Origin: an uncultured Anaerolineae bacterium
Lineage (GTDB): Bacteria > Chloroflexota > Anaerolineae > Promineifilales > Promineifilaceae
Direction: 5' to 3'
NCBI GenBank assembly: GCA_905479495.1
Contig: CAJQMR010000014.1
Coordinates: 1 to 64,000 of the forward strand
DNA length: 64,000 nt
The notes under the pieces: model-generated
What the model was told of the DNA's origin: nothing
Database searches by the model: none
What the model saw: the letters and a program-made list of their open reading frames with translations, nothing else
Part shown: piece after piece, positions 7,673-17,185 of the stretch
How the letters are laid out: the number at the start of each line of letters is the position of its first letter
Numbering within the stretch: the first letter of the stretch is position 1
Program-made: the position numbers and the translations under genes

Positions 7673-8158
7673 ATGAACAAGATTCAAACAGACAAACCAG
7701 AGGCGGCACGGTGGCAAAGCTACACGCTGGCGGAATATGTCGCGTTTCGTAATGGTGTTCCATTGGGAGACGGCCGTTCCCTACGCAACATGCTGCAACG
7801 TTCTTTTGGTGCCGCTTCCTTTGCCGGGTTCTGGCAATATTGGAATCCGATTTGGGGGTATGGCCTGGGGCGGTATGTGTATGCGCCGCTGCGCCGCGTG
7901 CTGCCGCCAGCGGTTGCCTTCATCCTCACATTCGCCATCTCTGGTGGCTTGCACGATTTGGCCACGATGGCGGTCAGTTGGTCGCCCGCTTTTTTGTTCA
8001 CGCCCTGGTTTGCGCTGTTGGGCATGGGGGCTGTATTGGGTCGCGCTGCGGGGATGGATTTGGGGAAACGGCCGTTTTGGGCAAGAGTCGGCGTTAACCT
8101 GGCGTACCTTCTGGTCTGCCTGCTGCCCGCGCTGGCAGTTAGAAATGCGATTTTGTAA
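7673..8158 (+). CDS. Small MBOAT-like membrane protein
   Basis: A 161-residue protein. The segment FWQYWNPIWGYGLGRYVYAP followed by a hydrophobic span and ISGGLHDL resembles the catalytic core of membrane-bound O-acyltransferases, in which a conserved Trp/Asn region precedes a membrane His. It is far shorter than the usual 350-500 residues, so it would be a core-only relative or a remnant. The start at 7673 (MNKIQTDKPEAARW) is set by AAGGAATT upstream. A candidate structured RNA lies directly before it. Acyl-transfer activity is inference from the motif only. Confidence 0.5.
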   Translation: MNKIQTDKPEAARWQSYTLAEYVAFRNGVPLGDGRSLRNMLQRSFGAASFAGFWQYWNPIWGYGLGRYVYAPLRRVLPPAVAFILTFAISGGLHDLATMAVSWSPAFLFTPWFALLGMGAVLGRAAGMDLGKRPFWARVGVNLAYLLVCLLPALAVRNAIL

Positions 8159-8187
8159 CGGGCGTTTCCCCACAAATCACCACCTCA

Positions 8188-8205
8188 ATCACCAGATGTG
8201 GTGAT
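8188..8205 (+). repeat. Short hairpin in intergenic region
   Basis: ATCACCA (8188-8194) pairs with TGGTGAT (8199-8205) over a GATG loop, within a run of related CACCA/TGGTG words between 8178 and 8220. No U-tract follows. It may be an operator or an end-of-transcript hairpin. Confidence 0.3.
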
Positions 8206-8270
8206 GACCACTCACCACATTAATTTGTATTCTCCAGGCAATGAAATCAACGGTTTTGACGGAGCACGAG

Positions 8271-8513
8271 ATGACAAACACAAACACAACAGTTGAGAAC
8301 CAAAAGCAACCAGACAGTTACGAAATTCGCCTCAAAGGACATCTGGATGCGCGTTGGACTGGCTGGTTTGATGGCTTCACCATCACCCTGACCGAGAACG
8401 GCGAGACGGTTCTCACCGGTTCGGTCGCTGACCAGGCCGCCCTGCATGGTTTGCTCAAAAAAGTGCGTGATCTGGGTTTGCCCTTACTCTCCATCAACCC
8501 AATCGAACAATAA
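8271..8513 (+). CDS. Small conserved protein, cassette copy 1
   Basis: An 80-residue soluble protein. GGAG before the ATG at 8271 favours this start over 8241. The C-terminal half carries VADQAALHGLLKKVRDLGLP, almost identical to the protein at 17186 (VVDQAALHGLLRKVRDLGLP), and the N-terminal half has YEIRLKGHLDARWTGWFDG with an alternating pattern suggesting beta strands. In both places the gene is followed by a DUF4386 membrane protein and an MDR oxidoreductase, so the three probably work together. I do not know a described function; the fold may be a small alpha/beta domain. Confidence 0.75.
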   Translation: MTNTNTTVENQKQPDSYEIRLKGHLDARWTGWFDGFTITLTENGETVLTGSVADQAALHGLLKKVRDLGLPLLSINPIEQ

Positions 8514-8525
8514 GGAGAAATTCAA

Positions 8526-9260
8526 ATGAAAACCAATATCCGTGAAATGTCCCCGTCCGCTTTAGCCCGTTTTGCCGGTGTGCTGTATCTGGTCATCACC
8601 GTCGCCGCCATCTTTGCCCATATGGTCATCCCCGAACAGTTTATTGTGGTGGGGGATGTGGCAACCACCGCCGCCAACATCACCGCCAACGAAACCACCT
8701 TCCGCCTGGGCACGGTGGGCAGCGAGCTGCTTATTTTGCTGAGCGAAATTGTGCTCGCCGTGGTGCTGTACGTGCTGCTGAAGCCGGTGAGCAAGACCCT
8801 GTCGTTGATTGCGGCCGTTTCCCGCCTGGCCATGACGATCATCCACGGTTTGAACCTGCTCAACTACTACTTCGTCTTTCAGCTGCTGAACGGCGGCAGC
8901 ATTGCCACCGCCTTTAGCCCCGACCAGGTGAACGCGCTGGTGACGCTGTTCCTTGACGCGCACAGCATCGGCTTCACCATTGGCATCGCCTTCCTGGTCC
9001 CCCACGTGCTGATTTTGGGCTACTTGATTGTGCAGTCGGGCTACTTTCCCAAGGTGCTGGGCTTCCTGTTCATCGCCGCCGGGATTGGTTACCTGTTTGA
9101 CGCCACGGGCCTGCTGCTGGTCTCCAGCTACACCGCGACGCCCGGCGCCATTGCCGCCGTCATCGCCATTGCCGAAATTGCCTTCCCTGTCTGGCTGCTG
9201 GTGAAAGGCGTGAACATGGACCGCTGGCAAAGACGCATCCTGACGCTTGAAACTGCCTAA
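8526..9260 (+). CDS. DUF4386 membrane protein, cassette copy 1
   Basis: A 244-residue protein with about six membrane spans. The opening ALARFAGVLYLVITVAAIFAH, the conserved RLGTVGSELLILLSEI segment and the following VLYVLLKPVSKTLSLIAAV are typical of the DUF4386 family. The start at 8526 has AAGGAGAAA upstream. It lies 12 bases after the small conserved gene and shares organisation with the copy at 17498. The family role is not known; its constant partner, an MDR oxidoreductase, suggests a membrane component of a redox or detoxification response, which is inference. Confidence 0.88.
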   Translation: MKTNIREMSPSALARFAGVLYLVITVAAIFAHMVIPEQFIVVGDVATTAANITANETTFRLGTVGSELLILLSEIVLAVVLYVLLKPVSKTLSLIAAVSRLAMTIIHGLNLLNYYFVFQLLNGGSIATAFSPDQVNALVTLFLDAHSIGFTIGIAFLVPHVLILGYLIVQSGYFPKVLGFLFIAAGIGYLFDATGLLLVSSYTATPGAIAAVIAIAEIAFPVWLLVKGVNMDRWQRRILTLETA

Positions 9261-9353
9261 AGAACGCCTGAATAACTCGACGAAATGACGATGACTACTC
9301 CAAGACCTGGCAGGAAACGGAGCCGCTGGGTCTTGGAGAATAAGGAGAACCAC

Positions 9354-10322
9354 ATGAAAGCAATTGTTTATACCGAATATGGATCAGCCGATGTCCTGCA
9401 ACTCAAAGAGGTGGCAAAACCAACACCGAACGATAATGAAGTTTTGATACGCATTGAGGCGACAACGGTAACGGCCGTTGACAGCACCTTTCGCCAGGGA
9501 GCATCATTGAGCGGCCGTTTTTACACCGGCCTCAAACGCCCTAAACGGCCCGTGCTGGGGTCTACGCTGGCCGGGGAAGTGGAAGCCGTAGGCAAAGATG
9601 TCACCCTATTTAAAAAAGGCGATCAGGTGTTTGGGGCGACCGCCGATTTTGGCACCCATGCCGAGTACATCTGTTTGCCTGAAGATGGGGCGCTGGCGCT
9701 CAAGCCGGCCAGCATCAGCTACGAAGAAGCAGTCGCCACCAATGCCGTGCTCACCGCCCTGCCATTCCTCCGAGACGAGGGAAACATTCAAAGCGGTCAA
9801 AAGATTCTAATCAATGGGGCTTCAGGCAGCGTCGGTAGTTACGCGGTTCAGCTGGCCAAACAGGCAGGCGCGAAAGTCACCGGGGTTTGCAGCACCGAAA
9901 AAATGGCATTTGTGAAATCTTTGGGCGCTGACAAGGTCATTGATTACAAGAAAGAAGACTTTACCGATAGCGGCGAGACCTATGACATTATTTTTGATGC
10001 GGCCGGGAAGAGTGGATACGGCCGTTGCCAACACCTCCTCAAAGAAAACGGCATCTACTTGTCTACCGTGCTCTCTCCCAGGGTTGTGCTGGACATGCTC
10101 TGGACCTCAATTGTGGGCAGCAAAAAAGCAAAAATTGCGTTTGCTGGCCTGCGGCCCGCCAGCGAACAGGCCAAAGACCTGCGCTTCCTCACACAGCTGA
10201 TGGAATCAGGCCAATTGAAAGCGATTGTTGACCGTTCGTATCCGTTGGCAGAAACGGCCGACGCACACCGGTATGTCGATACAGGACGCAAAAAAGGCAG
10301 TGTTGTCATTACCGTTGCCTAA
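9354..10322 (+). CDS. Zinc-independent MDR oxidoreductase (quinone reductase-like), cassette copy 1
   Basis: A 322-residue NAD(P)H-dependent medium-chain reductase of the quinone oxidoreductase group. It opens MKAIVYTEYGSADVLQLKEV, has the cofactor motif INGASGSVGSYAVQLAK and the family feature DKVIDYKKEDF. The GHE zinc-binding motif of alcohol dehydrogenases is absent, and no structural-zinc cysteine cluster is seen. The start at 9354 is set by AAGGAGAA; an open frame begins at 9285. The copy at 18396 has exactly the same length. Such enzymes reduce quinones or alpha,beta-unsaturated carbonyls; the substrate here is unknown. Confidence 0.9.
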   Translation: MKAIVYTEYGSADVLQLKEVAKPTPNDNEVLIRIEATTVTAVDSTFRQGASLSGRFYTGLKRPKRPVLGSTLAGEVEAVGKDVTLFKKGDQVFGATADFGTHAEYICLPEDGALALKPASISYEEAVATNAVLTALPFLRDEGNIQSGQKILINGASGSVGSYAVQLAKQAGAKVTGVCSTEKMAFVKSLGADKVIDYKKEDFTDSGETYDIIFDAAGKSGYGRCQHLLKENGIYLSTVLSPRVVLDMLWTSIVGSKKAKIAFAGLRPASEQAKDLRFLTQLMESGQLKAIVDRSYPLAETADAHRYVDTGRKKGSVVITVA

Positions 10323-10357
10323 TACCAGGGCTACCGAATCTACAAATAGGAGAAATC

Positions 10358-10522
10358 ATGTTAAACAAAGAAAAACAATCCAAATCTATTGGTTTAGGAA
10401 TTGCCGTTGGCACAGCCTTAGGCGCAGTTATTGGCCAAGTCGTTTTCAATAATCTGGCCCTTGGCATCGCGTTAGGCATCAGTTTGGGCGCTGCCATTGG
10501 CACTCTGATAGCTAAACGTTAG
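10358..10522 (+). CDS. Small glycine-zipper membrane protein, second copy
   Basis: A 54-residue protein, MLNKEKQSKSIGLG onward, with a hydrophobic stretch full of Gly/Ala at three- to four-residue spacing and a short basic end (AKR). AGGAGAAATC precedes the ATG at 10358. It resembles the 60-residue protein at 4816 in layout (charged start, glycine-zipper span, basic end). It follows the MDR oxidoreductase by 35 bases. The function is unknown; small glycine-zipper proteins can insert in membranes and oligomerise. Confidence 0.65.
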   Translation: MLNKEKQSKSIGLGIAVGTALGAVIGQVVFNNLALGIALGISLGAAIGTLIAKR

Positions 10523-10600
10523 CTAATCTTTAGGTAAGGAAACGGCCGTTCCCCTACAATCTTTGCAGTAAACAAATTTAAATCTATCGAGGAAACCCCC

Positions 10601-11962
10601 ATGAACAAAAAAATTATTTTGAGCTTAACCGTATTATTGCTGCTGCTGATTGGTTGCAATAGCAGCACCCAGGACGAACCACAAGCATCTCCACCCGATA
10701 ACGCGACGGAGACGGCCGTAGAAATAGACGATGCGACCACCGAAGACGTCGAGCCGACCGCTCCTCAAGAGGTCGCTACGAAGACACCGGCGGAAATCGA
10801 CGAAACAACCTCCGAAGACGCCGAACAGACCGCCCAACCAGATGTTGCTGTGGAGGCACCAGCGGAAAGCGACGACACCATCGCCCAGGATGACCCGCAG
10901 GCATTCCCGCCCGAGGTTGTTGCCGAGCTGCAGGCCGAAATGGACGCGCTGACCGCAGAAGGGTTTCCGCCTGGCGTGATCATGTGGATCGACGCACCAC
11001 AGTACCAATTTGAAGGTGCCAGTGGTTCCGCCAACCTGGTGGACGGCACCCCCATGCCCCCAGAAGGCGCGTTCCGCATTGGCAGCATCACCAAAATGTT
11101 CACCGCCACGGTGATCATGCAGCTGGTAGAGGACGGCGTGCTGACCCTGGACGATCCATTGGCGCTGTGGCTGCCAGAGGTGGCCGAGCAGCTGCCCTAT
11201 GGCGACCAGATCGCGATCCGCCACCTGCTGACGCACACCTCTGGCCTGTTTAACGTCGTCGAACACGAATCTTACTATGCGGATATCTTCACGGAAATGG
11301 TCGTCGATGAAGCCACCGGGAACGTGACACTGGACTGCGTTGAACGGGACCCCAACGACACGCTGGCTCGCTACGTTTATGGCAAAGAGGCCCAGTTTGA
11401 GCCAGGAACCCAGTGGCGCTACAGCAACACCAACTACACGCTGCTGGGTATGATCATCGAAACGGCTGCACAAATGCCCCTCGCCGAAGCGTATCGCACA
11501 AACATCTACGAACCCCTGGGCATGATCTCTACCTTCCTGGACTGCTACGAAGCGCCGCTGGCTGATGTGGTGCACGGCTACACCGCCTCTGGCGACACCA
11601 TGACCGACGTCACGGCACTGCATGAATCGGTGGGTTGGTCAGCGGGTGGCCTGGTTTCTACAGCGCCGGACCTGATCGCCTTTGCTCGCGGCTTGTTCAG
11701 CGGGGCCATGTTTGATAATCCAGAAACGGTGGCCGCGATGACGACCCCCGCTCCCAACAGCGCCTATGGTCTGGGCATCATGCTTCAGGATGGCTACCTG
11801 GGGCATGCTGGTGGGATTGCCGGTTTTCGCTCGGTGCTCAACTATTCGCCTGAGTTCGACACGGTCGTGGTAATGCTTTATAACACGGATGCAGTCGGTC
11901 CCGAACAAAGCCAGGCAGATATGCTCAATCCAGTGCTCCCCCTGCTGCAAGCGGCCCAGTAA
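10601..11962 (+). CDS. Lipoprotein serine hydrolase (class C beta-lactamase / DD-peptidase fold) with a repeat linker
   Basis: A 453-residue secreted lipoprotein: the signal peptide ends in LLIGC, so Cys19 would be lipidated. Residues 36-107 are three tandem 24-residue acidic repeats (TETAVEIDDATTEDVEPTAP-like), a likely stalk. The hydrolase domain has IGSITKMFTA (SxxK, nucleophile Ser), YSNTNYTLLG (YxN) and GHAGGIAGF (HxG). This is the class C beta-lactamase/D-Ala-D-Ala carboxypeptidase/esterase family; which activity applies cannot be told. GAGG precedes the ATG. A second, shorter hydrolase of the family follows at 12096. Confidence 0.9.
   Translation: MNKKIILSLTVLLLLLIGCNSSTQDEPQASPPDNATETAVEIDDATTEDVEPTAPQEVATKTPAEIDETTSEDAEQTAQPDVAVEAPAESDDTIAQDDPQAFPPEVVAELQAEMDALTAEGFPPGVIMWIDAPQYQFEGASGSANLVDGTPMPPEGAFRIGSITKMFTATVIMQLVEDGVLTLDDPLALWLPEVAEQLPYGDQIAIRHLLTHTSGLFNVVEHESYYADIFTEMVVDEATGNVTLDCVERDPNDTLARYVYGKEAQFEPGTQWRYSNTNYTLLGMIIETAAQMPLAEAYRTNIYEPLGMISTFLDCYEAPLADVVHGYTASGDTMTDVTALHESVGWSAGGLVSTAPDLIAFARGLFSGAMFDNPETVAAMTTPAPNSAYGLGIMLQDGYLGHAGGIAGFRSVLNYSPEFDTVVVMLYNTDAVGPEQSQADMLNPVLPLLQAAQ
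10706..10921 (+). repeat. Three tandem 72-bp coding repeats
   Basis: Units at 10706-10777, 10778-10849 and 10850-10921 encode 24-residue segments with the pattern (T/V)xxPAExDDxTxED followed by xPTAPxxVA. The second and third units are diverged copies of the first. They form the acidic linker between the lipid anchor and the hydrolase domain, and could expand or contract by recombination. Confidence 0.7.
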
Positions 11963-12001
11963 GAAGCCGGGTTACGGAAACGTTCACAAACAAATTTATC
12001 G

Positions 12002-12036
12002 TGATGCGTGAAACGTGAAACGCTCTTCACGCATCA
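12002..12036. terminator. 11-bp inverted repeat after the lipoprotein hydrolase gene
   Basis: TGATGCGTGAA (12002-12012) pairs perfectly with TTCACGCATCA (12026-12036) over a 13-base loop, between the two serine hydrolase genes. Only a weak T-rich stretch follows, so it may be a weak terminator or a processing hairpin. Confidence 0.4.
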
Positions 12037-12095
12037 TTCCATCATTGCCCCCGAAATTTTAAAGAACCATAACCGATAGTAAGGATGAAAAAGTC

Positions 12096-13163
12096 ATGGA
12101 AAATCTCAATAAGACCCGTATTGTTCGAATACTTAGAATAATCGGGCCCATCATAGGGCTAATCACCATCCTCGTAATCCCCCCCTTGGACCTGGTACCC
12201 CCATTGATAGCACCCTTACCAGATACGGTACAGGAGCAGGTCGATGAGGCGATTGATTATGGGCTGGATGGCATCATCGTCTATGTCGATCAGGCAGGCA
12301 AGGAACCCGTATTTTATTCGGCAGGCTGGAAAAATAAATTGACGCAAGAACCGGCGGATCCGCACGCCTTTTTCAAAATTGGCAGTATCCACAAGCTGTA
12401 TATTGCTACGGCCGTTGCCAAGCTGGTTAGCGAAGGAAGTCTTTCTCTGGAGGGCACCCTCGCCGATTACTTACCTGAACTTGTGGGCAGAATCGAATAT
12501 GCCGACCAGATCACCCTGAGAATGTTGGTGCAGCACCGCAGCGGCATTCCGAACTTCACTGACGATAGCGAGTTCGACTGGTTCACGCCGCTGACGGACG
12601 AGGAGAAGGCGCTTGACCTGGTGTTAGATGACCCCGCCGATTTTAAGCCGGACACGGATTACAGCTATTCCAACACGAATTATCTGTTGCTTGGCCGCAT
12701 TCTTGACCGAGTGCTGGGGTACAGCCACCATCAATATGTCTATAATGAAATATTGGCGCCTCTTGGGCTAACGCACACGTTCTTTACGCTCGACGAGGTG
12801 GCATACGACGATGTTGTCAGCGGGTACTGGTATGAATATGACGATGATCTGCGGTTTTTGGAGGGGTCTATGATCGCCACGGCAGAGGACGTTGGCATAT
12901 TCCTGAGAGCCTTGAATGACGGCTCATTGCTCAATGATGACGAGCAAGCGATCTACTCCTCAATTTACGAATATGATCATGATGGGTGGGTGCCTGGATA
13001 CCATAGTATGGCCCGCTATCATGAAGATATTGACACAGTCGTTGTTCAGTTTGTGAACACAACCGGCGGAGAGACCTGGGGGATGGCGAATATCATCGGC
13101 GGAAAGGCAACGGCCGTATCAACTATCATCTATAATCGTATTGTTCGGATTCTGCGCCGGTAA
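12096..13163 (+). CDS. Serine hydrolase, class C beta-lactamase family, membrane-anchored
   Basis: A 355-residue protein with an N-terminal hydrophobic anchor (IIGPIIGLITILVIPP) and a serine-hydrolase domain: KIGSIHKLYIATAV carries the SxxK motif, YSNTNYLLLG the YxN motif, and HDGWVPGYHS aligns with the HxG region, where Asp replaces the small residue. It is a shorter relative of the lipoprotein at 10601 and has no acidic repeat stalk. GTAAGGATG lies upstream of the start. The activity (peptidase, esterase or lactamase) is undetermined. It is encoded just ahead of the second MalT-like regulator. Confidence 0.85.
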   Translation: MENLNKTRIVRILRIIGPIIGLITILVIPPLDLVPPLIAPLPDTVQEQVDEAIDYGLDGIIVYVDQAGKEPVFYSAGWKNKLTQEPADPHAFFKIGSIHKLYIATAVAKLVSEGSLSLEGTLADYLPELVGRIEYADQITLRMLVQHRSGIPNFTDDSEFDWFTPLTDEEKALDLVLDDPADFKPDTDYSYSNTNYLLLGRILDRVLGYSHHQYVYNEILAPLGLTHTFFTLDEVAYDDVVSGYWYEYDDDLRFLEGSMIATAEDVGIFLRALNDGSLLNDDEQAIYSSIYEYDHDGWVPGYHSMARYHEDIDTVVVQFVNTTGGETWGMANIIGGKATAVSTIIYNRIVRILRR

Positions 13164-13224
13164 TCGATTAGGAAGACGTTGTCGTTGGTAACGGCCGTTT
13201 CTCGCCCCCACCTTCCTTTCTAAA

Positions 13225-13230
13225 TATAAT
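13225..13230 (+). promoter_or_regulatory. -10 box abutting the second MalT-like regulator start (leaderless candidate)
   Basis: TATAAT is followed after 6 bases (GAAGCC) by the ATG at 13237, and no Shine-Dalgarno sequence is present. This matches the arrangement at the paralogue (1984-1989). An ACGGCCGT copy lies 27 bases further upstream. Confidence 0.5.
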
Positions 13231-13236
13231 GAAGCC

Positions 13237-15990
13237 ATGAATGGCTCCCTGTCCGGCGACTTGCTGCAAACGAAACTGTATGTGCCCCGATTACGGCCGT
13301 CTCTCGTCCCTCGCCCGCACCTCATTGAAATGCTCAACCAGGGACTGCACCGCAAACTGACCCTCATCTCAGCCCCGGCTGGTTTTGGCAAAACGACGCT
13401 GGTTAGTGAATGGCTTGCCGGTGCGGAACGGCCGTTTGCCTGGCTCTCCTTGGACGAAAGGGACAGCGATCTCACCCGCTTTCTGATTTACTTCATGGCT
13501 GCCTTGCAGACACTTGCACCCTCGCTCGGGAAAAGCGTGTTGGGGATGCTAGAATCCCCACAGCCTGCGCCAGTCGAATCCATCCTGACAACCCTGCTCA
13601 ACGATATTGCCGCTTTGCCGGGGGAATTTGCCCTTGTTCTGGACGATTATCACGTTTTAGATGCTCCTTCTGTCGATCAGGCGCTTGCCTTTTTGTTGGA
13701 GCATTTGCCGCCCCAGCTGCATCTGGTCATTACCACGCGCGAAGATCCGCAGCTACCCCTGCCCAAGCTGCGCGTTCGTGGCCTGCTGAGCGAAGTGCGG
13801 GCGGCTGATTTGCGTTTTACGGTGGCAGAAACGGCCGTTTTCCTCAGCAAAGTAACCGGTCTGGAATTTTCCGCCAACGAGATCGCCGCCCTGGAACTGC
13901 GTACCGAAGGCTGGGTCGCCGGACTCCAACTAGCCGCGATTGCCATGCAATCGCCCCTCTCCATGCAGGGGCGTGCCGACGCGCATGACTTTATCCAGGC
14001 GTTTGCCGGTGACAATCGGTACATCGTAGATTATCTCGTTGATGAAGTTTTACAGCACCAACCGAAACACGTCCGGCGCTTCTTGCTGCAAACATCTATC
14101 CTGGATCGGTTGAGTGGGCCTTTGTGCGATACTGTGCGTTGGGGAGAGGCCAGCATGCCCTCTGGCGAAATAGATGGCAGCGTGTTGTTGGAACAGTTAG
14201 AACGCGGCAACCTGTTTGTCGTCCCCCTTGACGACAAGCGTCAGTGGTACCGTTATCATCACCTGTTCGCTGACGTCCTTCAAGTCCATTTGATGAAGGA
14301 GCAGCCCGAAAGCGTGGCAGCGCTGCATCAACGGGCCAGTGCCTGGTACGAAGACAATGGCTTGACGGCCGATGCCGTCCATCACGCCTTTGCCGCCGAT
14401 GATTTGGCGCGGGCAGCCCGAATTATCGAGCTGGCCTGGGCCGACATGGATAGGAATCGCCAGGCGGTTGAATGGCTGGGCTGGGCGAAAAAACTGCCGG
14501 ACGATCTGGTGCGCACCCGGCCGGTGCTCAGCGTTGGCTATGCCTGGGCGCTCTTGGATACCGGCCAGCTTGAAGCGGCAATGAGGTGCCTGCAGGATGC
14601 CGAACAATGTCTGGAAAACTGTGCCAGCATGGTTGTCGCTGATGAAGCAGAATTTCAGGTTTTGCCGGGGACAATCGCCGCTGCCCGCACCTATCATGCG
14701 CTGGCCCTTGGCGATTTGGCCAACACCATCAAACATGCGCAACAGGCTCTTGACCACTTTCCTGAAGAAGCGCATCTCCGGCGTGGCACCCCGGCGGCGC
14801 TTATGGGCCTGGCCGCCTGGACCAGCGGCGATCTGCCCGCCGCCGACCGCGCCTTTTCCCAGGCTATGACCAGCTATCAAAAAGCGGGCAATATCCTTTA
14901 TGTCGTTACCGGTGCTTACGTCCTGGCGGATATGAAACTGGCGCAAGGCCATCTGCGCGAAGCGGTCAAAATTTATAAAGAATCCCTCCAGCTTGCCGAG
15001 GAACACGGCGAACCGGTGCGGCGCGGCATGGCCGACCTGTATACCGGCTTGAGCGAGCTGTTTCTGGAGCAGAACGCTCTGAAAGCAGCTAAAAAATACC
15101 TGCTGAAAAGCAAAGTGCTGGGCGAAGAAACGGCGCTGCCGCGCTGGCACTATCGCTGGTGCCTGGCGCAAGCACGCATCATGGCGGCGGAGGGCAAACT
15201 GGACAAGGCGCTCGTTGCCCTCGATGAGGCGGAACGGCAGTACGTTCGGGGGCCGGTGCCTGATGTGCGCACTTCAGCAGCCTTAAAAGCACGGGTCTGG
15301 CTGGCCCAGGACCGGCTGGCTGAAGCCCAACGTTGGGCCGATGCGCAGAGTTTATCTGTTGACGATGACCTCAGCTACCTGCGCGAGTTCGACCATATTA
15401 CCCTGGCCCGGCTTCTCCTTGCCCAGTACAGACGAAACCCGGCGGAACGCGCCATTCATCAGCCTCTGACCCTGCTGGAACGTCTGTTGGAAGCGGCGGA
15501 AGCTGGGGGCCGGATGGGAAGCGTGCTTGAAATCTTGGTGCTTCAGGCGCTGGCCTACGAAGCACAGGGAAACATTTCTCAAGCGCTGGCTTCGCTGGAA
15601 CGTGCCCTGACCCTGGCTGAACCAGAGGGCTACGTCCGTATTTTTGTGCGTGAAGGGCAGCCGCTGGCCAGACTGTTAGGTGAAACGGCCGTACAAAAGA
15701 GTGCCCCAAACATTGTCCGCCAGCTGCTGGCAGCCTTTGCGGCCAGGGACCCAGCGCCAGCACGCTCTCAGGTGGCGGTTGATGAGCAGCTGCTTATAGA
15801 ACCATTGAGCGAGCGCGAATTAGAGGTGTTGCAGCTTGTGGCTGAAGGGCTCAGCAATCGCGAGATTGCCCGGCAGTTGTTCCTGGCTTTGAGCACGGTG
15901 AAGGGGCACAATCGGATCATTTACAGCAAGCTGCAAGTCAGCCGACGCACCGAAGCGGTGGCCAAGGCACGTGAGCTGGGGCTGTTGTAA
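13237..15990 (+). CDS. MalT-like LuxR-family ATP-dependent regulator (copy 2)
   Basis: A 917-residue paralogue of the regulator at 1997. It has [16 protein letters not shown], Walker [15 protein letters not shown], Walker B-like [13 protein letters not shown], the [11 protein letters not shown] segment shared with copy 1, a long helical TPR-like middle part, and a C-terminal LuxR helix-turn-helix ([20 protein letters not shown], then [20 protein letters not shown]). The start follows a TATAAT by six bases. It is followed by an AraC/GyrI-like regulator and then the second copy of the three-gene cassette, which suggests that regulator and cassette were duplicated together. The inducer is unknown. 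Confidence 0.93.
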   Translation: MNGSLSGDLLQTKLYVPRLRPSLVPRPHLIEMLNQGLHRKLTLISAPAGFGKTTLVSEWLAGAERPFAWLSLDERDSDLTRFLIYFMAALQTLAPSLGKSVLGMLESPQPAPVESILTTLLNDIAALPGEFALVLDDYHVLDAPSVDQALAFLLEHLPPQLHLVITTREDPQLPLPKLRVRGLLSEVRAADLRFTVAETAVFLSKVTGLEFSANEIAALELRTEGWVAGLQLAAIAMQSPLSMQGRADAHDFIQAFAGDNRYIVDYLVDEVLQHQPKHVRRFLLQTSILDRLSGPLCDTVRWGEASMPSGEIDGSVLLEQLERGNLFVVPLDDKRQWYRYHHLFADVLQVHLMKEQPESVAALHQRASAWYEDNGLTADAVHHAFAADDLARAARIIELAWADMDRNRQAVEWLGWAKKLPDDLVRTRPVLSVGYAWALLDTGQLEAAMRCLQDAEQCLENCASMVVADEAEFQVLPGTIAAARTYHALALGDLANTIKHAQQALDHFPEEAHLRRGTPAALMGLAAWTSGDLPAADRAFSQAMTSYQKAGNILYVVTGAYVLADMKLAQGHLREAVKIYKESLQLAEEHGEPVRRGMADLYTGLSELFLEQNALKAAKKYLLKSKVLGEETALPRWHYRWCLAQARIMAAEGKLDKALVALDEAERQYVRGPVPDVRTSAALKARVWLAQDRLAEAQRWADAQSLSVDDDLSYLREFDHITLARLLLAQYRRNPAERAIHQPLTLLERLLEAAEAGGRMGSVLEILVLQALAYEAQGNISQALASLERALTLAEPEGYVRIFVREGQPLARLLGETAVQKSAPNIVRQLLAAFAARDPAPARSQVAVDEQLLIEPLSERELEVLQLVAEGLSNREIARQLFLALSTVKGHNRIIYSKLQVSRRTEAVAKARELGLL

Positions 15991-16102
15991 GAAACGGCCG
16001 TTTCTTTCCCAAACTATTTCCTCAATCCGACAAAAGCAGGCACAGATTGTCGGGCAAGACATTTCATCTTCCCTTATTCTATGGAAAACAGGAGATCAGA
16101 CC

Positions 16103-16972
16103 GTGGATTCGCTGGAGAGAATGAACCAGGCCCTGGCCTACATTGAAGAAAATCTGACTGACGAGCTGAACATGAAGCAAGTGGAAAAGCTGGCTTTGTG
16201 TTCGGAATATCATTTTCGCCGCATGTTTTCTTTCCTGGCCGGGGTGCCCCTGTCGGAGTACATCCGGCGCAGGCGGCTGACGCTGGCGGCATTTGAGTTG
16301 CAGCACAGTGCGGTGTCGGTGATGGATACGGCCGTTAAATACGGCTACAGTTCACCCGACGCATTCACCAGAGCTTTTGCCAGTCTGCATGGCATCACCC
16401 CTAGCGAGGTCAAAACCACTGGCCAGCCGCTCAAGGCGTATCCACGCGTGACCTTCCAATTAACCATCAAAGGAGTCAGTGAAATGAACTATCGCATTCA
16501 AGAAAAAGACGCTTTTGGCATTGTTGGCCTGATGCGGCGGGTGAAGTTGATCTACGAAGGAGTGAACCCAGAGATCGCCGCCATGTGGCAAAGCCTGGAT
16601 GAAGCGACGATTACCACGTTGAAAGCCCTGTCTAACGTGGAACCCAGGGGCATGATCAGCGCCTCGACAAACTTTAGCGAAGATCGTCTGGAGGGCAGCG
16701 AGCTGGATCATTACATAGGCGTGGCCAGTACAGAAGCCGCTCCGGATAGCCTGGTGCGGCTGGAAGTACCGGCTTACACCTGGGCTGTGTTTGAGTCAGT
16801 GGGGCCGTTCCCGGAGACACTGCAAAATATTTGGGGCCGCATTTACGCCGAATGGTTTCCTACCTCTGACTATGAGCAGGTGCGCGGGCCGGAGATTCTG
16901 TGGAATGAAGGCAAAGATACCGCCTCGCCCACGTTTCGCAGCGAGATTTGGATTCCAGTGAAGAAAAGTTAA
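16103..16972 (+). CDS. AraC-family regulator with GyrI-like effector-binding domain
   Basis: A 289-residue regulator of the Rob/SoxS-like group with a C-terminal effector domain. Residues 1-110 are a double helix-turn-helix ([19 protein letters not shown], then [20 protein letters not shown], and [16 protein letters not shown]). Residues about 130-289 form a GyrI-like (AraC effector-binding) domain that usually binds small hydrophobic drugs. The GTG start at 16103 is chosen because AGGAG lies seven bases upstream and the family begins exactly here; an open frame reaches back into the previous gene without family similarity. It lies between the second MalT-like gene and a terminator. Confidence 0.88.
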   Translation: MDSLERMNQALAYIEENLTDELNMKQVEKLALCSEYHFRRMFSFLAGVPLSEYIRRRRLTLAAFELQHSAVSVMDTAVKYGYSSPDAFTRAFASLHGITPSEVKTTGQPLKAYPRVTFQLTIKGVSEMNYRIQEKDAFGIVGLMRRVKLIYEGVNPEIAAMWQSLDEATITTLKALSNVEPRGMISASTNFSEDRLEGSELDHYIGVASTEAAPDSLVRLEVPAYTWAVFESVGPFPETLQNIWGRIYAEWFPTSDYEQVRGPEILWNEGKDTASPTFRSEIWIPVKKS

Positions 16973-17020
16973 GCTCATAATAGTTGAGGCGGGGGACAGA
17001 TACGGCCGTTCCCCTTTTAG

Positions 17021-17054
17021 AACCGGCAGATAACCAATTATCTGCCGGTTTTTT
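17021..17054 (+). terminator. Rho-independent terminator
   Basis: AACCGGCAGATAA (17021-17033) pairs perfectly with 17038-17050 over a CCAA loop and is followed by a run of six T (17049-17054). It ends the AraC/GyrI-like gene. Confidence 0.9.
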
Positions 17055-17185
17055 CATGAAACGCTGCGAAACAATACCCCCAACAATACTTTCGAACCTA
17101 TACGCCAATACCCCCCAGACGATAAGGTAGAAGCACATTGAGCAAGCGGCCAGATGTGAAGTGCCCAGCCCAAAAAGGATAGAGA

